Of a stretch of DNA of 5,124 nucleotides, positions 1 to 5,124 are shown piece after piece. The position numbers were made by a program, and so were the translations under genes. Under the pieces are notes generated by a model. That model had not been told where the DNA came from, searched no databases, and was given only the letters and a program-made list of their open reading frames with translations. Each line of letters starts with the position of its first letter. Position 1 is the first letter of the stretch. Source of the stretch: Saprospiraceae bacterium (GTDB lineage: Bacteria; Bacteroidota; Bacteroidia; Chitinophagales; Saprospiraceae); the NCBI GenBank assembly GCA_027009605.1, contig JALVCY010000090.1, positions 1 to 5,124 of the forward strand, written 5' to 3'.

Positions 1-179
1 ATACTTTCCACCCCAAAATTTGCTAAAAAGCTTGTGGTTATCTTGGCAGTAGGCCGGGCAAATTTACCCCATCCAAAGGGGGACATACACGACTTACAAC
101 CGCAACATTCAATTAGAAGATTATTGAATATTTGGTGGTACTAGATTTTGTGGAGTTTTGTTATTGTTCAATTATGTAT

Positions 180-486
180 CAGGGTAAACGAAAGAAAAAA
201 ATTAGAATATAAAAATAATAAATATCTTAGACAGGGAGTAAAAAATTGCACAAAAAGACGGTATTTAACTTGTTGACAATCAATACCTTAGTGAATTCTT
301 AGTGGCAACTTCGTGTCCTTAGTGGTTAGGCATTACATTTTTCCTTACCACTAAGTTCACTTTAGACAACACTAAGTTTACACTAAGAAACGCTACAAAT
401 TCTTGGCTTCAGACTGCTAAAACTTGGGTGAGAAATAGTCCACACATAGGCTAACATATTATAAAAATTTTCTTTCGTTCACCCTG
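180..486. mobile_element. MITE-like element, 307 bp, with TIRs and 9-bp target duplication
   Basis: The left end CAGGGTAAACGAAAGAAAA (180-198) matches the reverse complement of the right end (468-486) at 18 of 19 positions. AT-rich similarity continues a few bases further in. The element is flanked by the direct repeat ATTATGTAT at 171-179 and 487-495, as expected for a 9-bp target duplication. The match extends through CA (180-181 and 496-497), so an 11-bp duplication with ragged ends is possible, but 9 bp gives symmetrical CAGGGT...ACCCTG ends. No transposase is encoded, so movement would need an enzyme supplied in trans. The interior is visibly richer in A and T than the neighbouring genes. 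I cannot assign it to a named insertion sequence family from the ends alone. Confidence 0.72.
286..388. repeat. Long hairpin built from CTTAGTG heptamers
   Basis: Arms 286-330 and 343-388 are imperfect reverse complements separated by 12 bases. The inner stem 318-330 with 343-355 pairs at 12 of 13 positions. The left arm carries CTTAGTG or the variant CTTCGTG at 287, 298, 309 and 318. The right arm carries CACTAAG or a variant at 349, 358, 370 and 381. Spacing is mostly 11 bp, about one helical turn. The hairpin sits at the centre of the 180-486 element. From memory, CTTCGTG/CTTAGTGGTTA sequences recur as dispersed repeats in many bacterial genomes; this was not searched here. Confidence 0.6.
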
Positions 487-770
487 ATTATGTATCATAA
501 ATCACTGATAACCATTTAGTTATAAATTTATCAAAAACAAATTCATAACTAGACTGTGCCTGTCGTGTATGTATGTCCCGCATGTCCCACGCTGGCGGGG
601 TCAAATTTGCTACCCGGTAGCCCGGTTACTTCCGGAACTTAAAGCAAATTTGGGGGTGGAAAAAACTAAATAAAAACCATGAGCCTAAGTTTATATGTTT
701 TTCCGGAAACTTGCGCCAAATACAAATTATCGAAAAGTGGCTAATGGGGACAAACTCCGACTGCGCTTCC

Positions 771-2105
771 CTAATCACACCCCAAATCAATCCGGGAGAA
801 AGGATCATTATTGGGAAAGCAATTTCCGGAAGGCAATGATTCAGGAACATAACGCTGCAAATCCGGATCCCGAAGCGCATTCTTCAAAAAATCTATTAAT
901 TGGGATTTCTGTACTTCCGTCAAACTAACCGGCTTAAATTTTTCCGAAAGGTCTTTATTAAAAACGTATCTATTTTCTGATTTGGCCCGCAGCTTAAAAT
1001 TGACCACATCCCGTAAAGTCGTCTTACTACTTCCGTGAAAATAGGTCGCATAATCGGAGACATTGTACAGTTGGGGCACTTTGAAAGCACGCATATCTTC
1101 CGGTTGCCCGGTAAATCCTCCACGCCCCAGATTCTTCTCGTCCGAAGCAGAAGTCGCCACCGCATCGGCGTGGGTGTACATATCTTTAGTGCCAAGCCGG
1201 TGAAATTCCATCGAATTAAAAGAAGGACTTTTATGACATCCCGTACAACCTGCTTTGGTCAAAAAGATGACCGCACCGCTTTTTTGGTTATCGGTCATCG
1301 CATTAGAATTACCTTTGAGCCAAAGTTGGAAAGGCGCTTTATTGGCAAACAACGTTCGTAAATAAGCAGCCAAAGCAAAAGCGGCGGTCTCCTTGGTATA
1401 TCTCTTTTCGACAGGCACGTCCGGGAAAGCCGCATCAAAATAAGCCCGGTAGCCATATTCATCCAGCAATTTTTCATTGACCGCCATCCGATGAAGCGAA
1501 ATCCCGACAATATGCTGGCTCTCCTGCCCCGAATACCCCAAATAATTGACTTTAAAGGCCTCATTATTATCCCAATAGGCCTCTGTCCCTACATTCTTAT
1601 CGTCGGCACCAAATTGCCCACTCCAAAATGTATTCGTGACATAGGCCAAATTCAACATACTCAGCGCTCGAAGCCCTTGAATATCAATCTCATCTTCCTT
1701 ATACACATTCCACATCACACGCCCTTCTCCGTCTTCCCCATAGCCAATCCCCCCGTCAGCAACGCCCTGAAGTCTGCCCGGAGTAAACCCCTTGGAAGGA
1801 ATATGACACGAAGCACATGAATAAGACTCGTAGGATTGCGGATGCTTGGCATCTTGCCCAAATCCCGTCTCAAAATAAAGCAATTTCCCCAAAGCTACTT
1901 TCTCGGCTGTAATGGGATTATGGGGATCTTGGTTAGGGATAGCGGCATAGTCATTAGAAGCCGGAAAAATAAAATAAGACTTGCTCCCGGTTGGGGACAA
2001 ATCGTCTAAAGCGGAGACTAATTGGTCGTCTAGACTAACCGTCGCTAGGTGCTTACACCCCGACAAGGCTAGGAGTAAAAGTAAAGACCACAGATATATC
2101 TTCAT
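771..2105 (-). CDS. Di-heme cytochrome c peroxidase/MauG-family lipoprotein
   Basis: Family members are exported c-type di-heme proteins. They reduce hydrogen peroxide with electrons from small cytochromes or copper proteins, or oxidise protein or small-molecule substrates as MauG does. Seen here, in 444 residues: a lipoprotein signal peptide with lipobox LSGC (Cys17 as lipidated residue), CASCH at 97-101 and CTGCH at 287-291, giving haem ligands His101 and His291. Family landmarks are ALGKLLYFE (71-79) before haem 1, FWSG (160-163), APFQLWLKG (257-265), and VPQLYNVSDYATYFHG (343-358) followed by TLRDVVNF. The protein is about 100 residues longer than typical CcpA; the excess lies in the N-terminal linker, the inter-haem region and a C-terminal tail with Cys429 and Cys443. 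The ATG at 2105 gives an intact signal peptide, has no clear Shine-Dalgarno, and lies about 40 bp from a TATATTTG element. The family is secure; the substrate is unknown. It is transcribed divergently from the gene at 2539. Confidence 0.93.
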   Translation of the reverse strand: MKIYLWSLLLLLALSGCKHLATVSLDDQLVSALDDLSPTGSKSYFIFPASNDYAAIPNQDPHNPITAEKVALGKLLYFETGFGQDAKHPQSYESYSCASCHIPSKGFTPGRLQGVADGGIGYGEDGEGRVMWNVYKEDEIDIQGLRALSMLNLAYVTNTFWSGQFGADDKNVGTEAYWDNNEAFKVNYLGYSGQESQHIVGISLHRMAVNEKLLDEYGYRAYFDAAFPDVPVEKRYTKETAAFALAAYLRTLFANKAPFQLWLKGNSNAMTDNQKSGAVIFLTKAGCTGCHKSPSFNSMEFHRLGTKDMYTHADAVATSASDEKNLGRGGFTGQPEDMRAFKVPQLYNVSDYATYFHGSSKTTLRDVVNFKLRAKSENRYVFNKDLSEKFKPVSLTEVQKSQLIDFLKNALRDPDLQRYVPESLPSGNCFPNNDPFSRIDLGCD

Positions 2106-2143
2106 GGATTAAAGTAGTTTGTTCAATTTTTTTGTTAGGCGTA

Positions 2144-2151
2144 CAAATATA
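2144..2151 (-). promoter_or_regulatory. Putative Bacteroidota -7 element for the peroxidase gene
   Basis: Read on the minus strand this is TATATTTG, a perfect match to the Bacteroidota sigma-ABfr -7 consensus TAnnTTTG. It lies 38 bp upstream of the ATG at 2105, implying a leader of roughly 30 nt. No convincing TTG -33 box is visible at the usual distance, so the call rests on the -7 match and its position. Confidence 0.5.
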
Positions 2152-2198
2152 AGCTTTATCGGTTGTAATTCCTAATCTTAGGCATTTTTTAGGTTGAG

Positions 2199-2313
2199 GG
2201 CGGTTTCCTGTAGCGACGGTTTCAACCGCCAAAATTCCGGCGGAGCAAAACCTTTGCAATACAGGACAATCTCGATAGCTTGAGCGTCCTAGCTGCGACA
2301 CCTGCTCAAGACG
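2199..2313. repeat. Hairpin-rich intergenic repeat DNA
   Basis: Several inverted repeats are packed between the two divergent promoters. They are GGCGGTT 2199-2205 with AACCGCC 2224-2230; CCTGTA 2207-2212 with TACAGG 2260-2265; CCGCC 2226-2230 with GGCGG 2239-2243; and CTTGAGC 2279-2285 with GCTCAAG 2304-2310. The first and third compete for the same bases. The GTAGCGACGGTTTCAACCG stretch resembles dispersed intergenic repeats I recall from environmental bacteria, but this is unverified. The minus-strand frame through here reads on towards the peroxidase gene in a different phase and has no recognisable domain. The rest of 2106-2538 holds only the promoters and a small leader hairpin. Confidence 0.45.
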
Positions 2314-2418
2314 TAACCCACTCTGCGACCACATCGGCAGTATAGGGCAACGCCACTTCCGTTTGTTAATTATTATTTAAACACACACTATTTCATGTCA
2401 CAAAAACGTAATATTCAT

Positions 2419-2426
2419 TATATTTG
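2419..2426 (+). promoter_or_regulatory. Putative Bacteroidota -7 element for the GH16-like gene
   Basis: TATATTTG is a perfect TAnnTTTG match, identical in all eight bases to the element facing the peroxidase gene. Transcription would start near 2433, giving a leader of about 80-105 nt depending on the start codon. No clear -33 TTG box is present at the usual spacing. Confidence 0.45.
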
Positions 2427-2471
2427 GATGTTACTTATCTGCAATTACTCCGCATGGAAACTTTAAGCGTT

Positions 2472-2490
2472 CTAAAAAGAGCATTTTTAG
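2472..2490 (+). other. Small leader hairpin
   Basis: CTAAAAA (2472-2478) pairs with TTTTTAG (2484-2490) around a 5-base loop, in the leader between the putative promoter and the start codon. It is AT-rich and weak, with no U tract after it, so it is not a terminator. A role in expression is possible but not shown. Confidence 0.3.
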
Positions 2491-2538
2491 CCCAATAGTC
2501 CCTGCTGAGTAATGATCACAAACCAAAATCTCTTACTT

Positions 2539-4623
2539 ATGAAGTATTTATTACTCTCTTTTGTTTTTATTTGGAGCTTTGGCTCCGGCTTTGCGCAAAA
2601 TCGAATCGACTATTCCAATTTCCAAAGAGTCTTTCACGATGATTTTAAGTACCAAAATCACGAAGAATTAGCCCAAAATTGGAGTCTAAAACCCGCCGAT
2701 GTATCCAAGACCATCGGTTCTGCCATTTTTACCGGGTCACAAATTAGTTTTTTACCGGAAGGGGGCATCCGGCTAACGGCCACCCCACTGTCTCAAGCGA
2801 TGGCAGCCAGAGAGCCCAATGGCAAACAATTTTACTACAAATCCGCCCTCATTTCCAGACCTTTGAAGGAAGCCTACGGCATCTTTGAAATCATAGCCCA
2901 AATCCCCGATGGACAAAAAAACCTGAACGACGCTTGGCCCGTTTTCAAGTTGGTCGGTGAAAATACGGAAATCAACATCATCGACGGACATGGAGCCATC
3001 AATGACGACTTACGTCAAAATGTATCCGTCAACCTAGATAAAAATACACAATATCAATGTGGTAACAACTGGAATTTGGAAGACTTCCATGCCGGATGGG
3101 ACAAGGACTACCATGTATTTCAAGCTGCTTGGACACCGGATGCCATAACCCTTTTCATTCATGGTCGTGAAGTCGCTACCGTAAAGGCAGATCAACTGAA
3201 TATACCAATGGAATCCATGCGTTTGGTCGTGGCGCTGCAGACAGATGAAGCCGGCAGCCAACCCATCCACTTTGACATCAAAGAAATCAATATTTACCGG
3301 CACAAACCAAACGCCCCTTTCCATTATTTAAAGGACAAATCTTGGGCTTTCCACCAAGCCACCGGCACTCTGTATGACCCTAAAGTATTAGACCAAAATG
3401 GAGCCATCGTCCCCAATCCGAATCAGCCCAACGAAGTCTTCTATATTGGGGATGACCACCAAGTTTACCTTGCGGAAAAAACAAACCAAGCTTGGACAAA
3501 TCAATCCATCTCCAACACCCAAATTCTTGGAGACTTAGTCTATAACCCGGTCACCAACACCTTGCTATTCAAGAACTTAGATGGCAGCTTGGGTGGTTTT
3601 CACCGTCAGGGCAATCAATTCCTAGCCTTTCAAAAGTCCAATATCCAATTGGCGAAAGCAAAAAAAGCACTAGCCGTCTCCAACGAAGGAAACGTCATCG
3701 CCATCCTAAAAAATGGCAACTTAGCCTATTTAGACCCTACCAGCTACGCCATCAAAGCTATGGCGAAAGTAAATTACCGGGGAGATTTAACCGTTGCTCC
3801 CAATGAAACCGTACTCTTCAAAGACAATGGGCTACAGTTGCGTGCCATGCAGCGTACCGATTTGACCTTCCGGCCCATTTCCTTACCCAATGTGCAAGTT
3901 TCCGCCAAGCCGGGCGCCATACTTTACACCACTTTCCCTACCGGACAAGGTATTGCCTTTCGGGGGCAGGATGACCAATTCCATCAAATTCAGCAATTTG
4001 GCACCCATGAATTTGAGCACACCATGCCGGCCTATGACTATGGTTTCCAAGACCCGCAGCACAAGGACTATATCGCATCCAACTTAGCCGGTGGCCGGAC
4101 TGATATTTTTTACATTTCGGAAGACGGCCGTTTGCAGTTATTCGGATGGGATTACGACCGCGCCCAAAGAATTCATTACTGGGTAGATGACAACTTCTTC
4201 ACCCAAGCCTATCTAGCGGACACTCAAGCCCCCAGTTTAGCTTTTGGCGCCGGCGGACAAGTCTATTACCGCACCCAAACCGGCAGCTTAGGTTACTTCC
4301 AATGGGAAGCAACAAAGAAAAGCTGCGATTGCCAAACTTTACACAAGGACTCCAACTCTTTATCAGGACTTGACTCCGAAGTCGATATGAAAGTTTTCCC
4401 CAACCCCACTGCCGGCCGCATCAAAATGACACTGACCAACGGATGTCAGGACTGCACCACTCATTTTGAGCTGGTCGCCGCCAATGGCCAACGCATCCAA
4501 AAAGGTAGTTTTGAAGGGACTGAACACGTCCTAAATATCGAGACTCAACCCGCCGGTATCTATCAACTAAATATGACTTCCGAAGCCGGACGTTTCTCCA
4601 AACAAATCGTCAAGCTGAAGTAA
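2539..4623 (+). CDS. T9SS-secreted GH16-like protein with propeller-like repeats
   Basis: This is a secreted, multidomain surface or extracellular protein of 694 residues from the chosen start. The N-terminus MKYLLLSFVFIWSFGSGFAQ is a standard signal peptide. An earlier in-frame ATG at 2512, just after the in-frame TGA 2506-2508, would add nine uncharged or polar residues before it, so 2539 is preferred. Residues about 28-255 resemble a GH16/laminarinase jelly roll: DDF near the start, AWPVF (132-136), HVFQAAWTPDAITLFIHGRE (192-211). The GH16 catalytic motif ExDxxE appears as EINIID (144-149): the nucleophile Glu144 is kept, the middle Asp is Asn146, and the acid/base Glu is Asp149. Residues 299-591 contain about seven repeats of the form hydrophobic-FYI-x-DG-x-L-x-x-F, suggesting a beta-propeller. 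Residues 615-694 are a type A T9SS sorting domain (VFPNPTAGRI, AGIYQL, final KQIVKLK). The likely role is binding or weakly cleaving a beta-glucan-like polysaccharide. The fold call is good; enzymatic activity is doubtful. Confidence 0.88.
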   Translation: MKYLLLSFVFIWSFGSGFAQNRIDYSNFQRVFHDDFKYQNHEELAQNWSLKPADVSKTIGSAIFTGSQISFLPEGGIRLTATPLSQAMAAREPNGKQFYYKSALISRPLKEAYGIFEIIAQIPDGQKNLNDAWPVFKLVGENTEINIIDGHGAINDDLRQNVSVNLDKNTQYQCGNNWNLEDFHAGWDKDYHVFQAAWTPDAITLFIHGREVATVKADQLNIPMESMRLVVALQTDEAGSQPIHFDIKEINIYRHKPNAPFHYLKDKSWAFHQATGTLYDPKVLDQNGAIVPNPNQPNEVFYIGDDHQVYLAEKTNQAWTNQSISNTQILGDLVYNPVTNTLLFKNLDGSLGGFHRQGNQFLAFQKSNIQLAKAKKALAVSNEGNVIAILKNGNLAYLDPTSYAIKAMAKVNYRGDLTVAPNETVLFKDNGLQLRAMQRTDLTFRPISLPNVQVSAKPGAILYTTFPTGQGIAFRGQDDQFHQIQQFGTHEFEHTMPAYDYGFQDPQHKDYIASNLAGGRTDIFYISEDGRLQLFGWDYDRAQRIHYWVDDNFFTQAYLADTQAPSLAFGAGGQVYYRTQTGSLGYFQWEATKKSCDCQTLHKDSNSLSGLDSEVDMKVFPNPTAGRIKMTLTNGCQDCTTHFELVAANGQRIQKGSFEGTEHVLNIETQPAGIYQLNMTSEAGRFSKQIVKLK

Positions 4624-4653
4624 ACTCATTTAAATGCTTTTTTCATAAGCATG

Positions 4654-4687
4654 AACGGGAAAACCACAAGGTTTTCCCGTTTTTTTT
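4654..4687 (+). terminator. Strong intrinsic terminator
   Basis: AACGGGAAAACC (4654-4665) pairs perfectly with GGTTTTCCCGTT (4670-4681) around the loop ACAA, and the T run 4680-4687 follows. It lies 30 bp after the stop of the GH16-like gene and ends its transcript. There is no T run on the opposite strand, so it acts in one direction. A smaller ATGCTT/AAGCAT hairpin (4634-4652) precedes it. Confidence 0.93.
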
Positions 4688-4701
4688 GTCAGTCTCCCTA
4701 C

Positions 4702-4988
4702 TGGCCTTGTCCCGACCAAGTGTCGGAATTCGTTCCAAGATGTAGCCAAGAGCAAAGCGAGTTGGCGCCCTTAATGGCCTTGGAACTTTAGTTCCAAGAT
4801 GTAGCCAACAGCGAAGCGAGTTGGCGCCACAATGGCCTTGGAACTTTAGTTCCAAGATGTAGCCAACAGCGAAGCGAGTTGGCGCCCTTAATGGCCTTGG
4901 AACTTTAGTTCCAAGATGTAGCCAAGAGCGAAGCGAGTTGGCGCCACAATGGCCTTGGCTCGACCAAGTGTCGGGATTAGTTCCAAGA
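4702..4988. repeat. Tandem array of four 58/59-bp units with matching flanks
   Basis: Units begin GTTCCAAGATGTAGCC at 4732, 4791, 4849 and 4908. Units 1 and 3 carry CTTA after GGCGCC, and units 2 and 4 carry ACA, so the array is A-B-A-B with a 117-bp higher-order period. Each junction between units forms the hairpin CTTGGAAC-TTTA-GTTCCAAG. Each unit also holds a GCCAA(C/G)...GTTGGC inverted repeat. Both ends of the array use a different 22-base linker (4710-4731 and 4958-4979) between TGGCCTTG and GTTCCAAGA; it contains its own CCGAC-CAAGT-GTCGG hairpin, with one G-T pair in the right copy. The unit length is not a multiple of three and no gene is evident. Function unknown. Confidence 0.88.
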
Positions 4989-5030
4989 CCTACAGAACCG
5001 TAGATCTCCGGTAATTCGATTTAAGATTTT

Positions 5031-5124
5031 ACCGCCCGTGTCACCTTGCAACTAAAGTTGACAAGGCCGTTAAGCGGCGAGGCGCTACCGCCCGTGGCAA
5101 CTTGCAACTAAAGTTGGCAAGGCC
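5031..5124. repeat. Second, inverted repeat array (56-bp period), cut by window end
   Basis: ACCGCCCGTG begins copies at 5031 and 5087, a 56-bp period; the second copy runs to the window edge. Each copy contains CTTGCAACTAAAGTTG followed by (A/G)CAAGGCC. On the minus strand this reads GGCCTTG(T/C)CAAC-TTTA-GTTGCAAG, the same module as in the 4702-4988 array but in the opposite orientation. The minus-strand CTTAACGGCCTTG between copies also matches CTTAATGGCCTTG of the first array, so the two are diverged relatives. The gap 4989-5030 holds nothing I can identify. No gene is seen from 4624 to the end. Confidence 0.75.

Larger units (their letters stand above)
5..662. repeat. Outer imperfect palindromic element, interrupted
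   Basis: The ends form inverted repeats. TTTCCACCCCAAAATTTGCT at 5-24 matches the reverse complement of 643-662 at 19 of 20 positions. Further inward pairs occur in the same order: GCCGGGC 53-59 with 620-626, GCAAATTT 58-65 with 603-610, and GGGACATACACGAC 80-93 with 562-579, the right copy having four extra bases. All pairs centre near position 330. The middle is occupied by the separate element at 180-486; removing it and one target copy leaves an element of roughly 340 bp. No ORF of credible quality lies inside, so this is a non-autonomous repeat or decayed insertion sequence. The left boundary is four bases from the window edge, so a target duplication cannot be judged. Confidence 0.6.

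Noticed and set aside
697..710. Possible terminator for the peroxidase gene (TTTCCGGAAA palindrome)
   Set aside because: The palindrome leaves no loop and has no clear GC stem with T run on the minus strand; the true terminator is not identified.
695..928. Plus-strand 77-residue ORF at the 3' end of the peroxidase gene
   Set aside because: Mostly antisense to the confident peroxidase reading frame, with no family resemblance.
2053..2334. Minus-strand 93-residue ORF upstream of the peroxidase gene
   Set aside because: It crosses the repeat hairpins and the putative promoter, then overlaps the peroxidase start in another frame; no recognisable domain or signal peptide.
2472..2490. Riboswitch or attenuator in the GH16-like gene leader
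   Set aside because: Only one weak AT-rich 7-bp hairpin; no conserved riboswitch core, leader peptide or alternative pairing seen.
2512..2514. ATG at 2512 as the true start of the GH16-like gene
   Set aside because: It would add MITNQNLLL ahead of a complete lysine-started signal peptide. It remains possible because it is in frame and follows a stop, but 2539 fits export better.
4643..4855. Minus-strand 70-residue ORF
   Set aside because: It runs through the terminator and the repeat array, its residue pattern is a by-product of the repeat unit, and it has no start context or domain.
4702..4988. CRISPR array
   Set aside because: The whole 58-59 bp unit is repeated, including what would be spacers; there are no unique spacers, and no cas genes are in view.

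Overview
The window looks like chromosomal DNA of a Bacteroidota bacterium. Three things point there: a secreted protein ending in a type IX secretion (T9SS) type A sorting domain, two perfect TAnnTTTG promoter elements, and starts without an obvious Shine-Dalgarno sequence. A Saprospiria-like lineage is only a guess.

Layout. Positions 1-770 carry no gene. They hold nested inverted-repeat DNA: an outer imperfect palindromic element (about 5-662) appears to have been split by a second, AT-rich element of 307 bp (180-486). The second element has 19-bp terminal inverted repeats and a 9-bp target duplication, as in a MITE. At its centre is a hairpin built from CTTAGTG heptamers. Positions 771-2105 (minus strand) encode a lipoprotein of the di-heme cytochrome c peroxidase/MauG family. 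Positions 2106-2538 are a divergent intergenic region with one TATATTTG element facing each gene and hairpin-rich repeat DNA between them. Positions 2539-4623 (plus strand) encode a T9SS-exported protein with a glycoside hydrolase 16-like domain whose catalytic motif looks degenerate, then about seven propeller-like repeats, then the sorting domain. A strong intrinsic terminator follows at 4654-4687. From 4702 to the window end there are two arrays of about 56-59 bp repeats in opposite orientations that share a hairpin core.

The two genes are transcribed divergently. Nothing in the sequence ties their functions together beyond both products being exported, one as a periplasmic or outer-membrane-anchored haem lipoprotein and the other to the cell surface. 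The strongest leads for novelty are the nested MITE-like element, the alternating and inverted 3' repeat arrays with a covarying hairpin, and the apparently inactivated GH16-like domain fused to a propeller.
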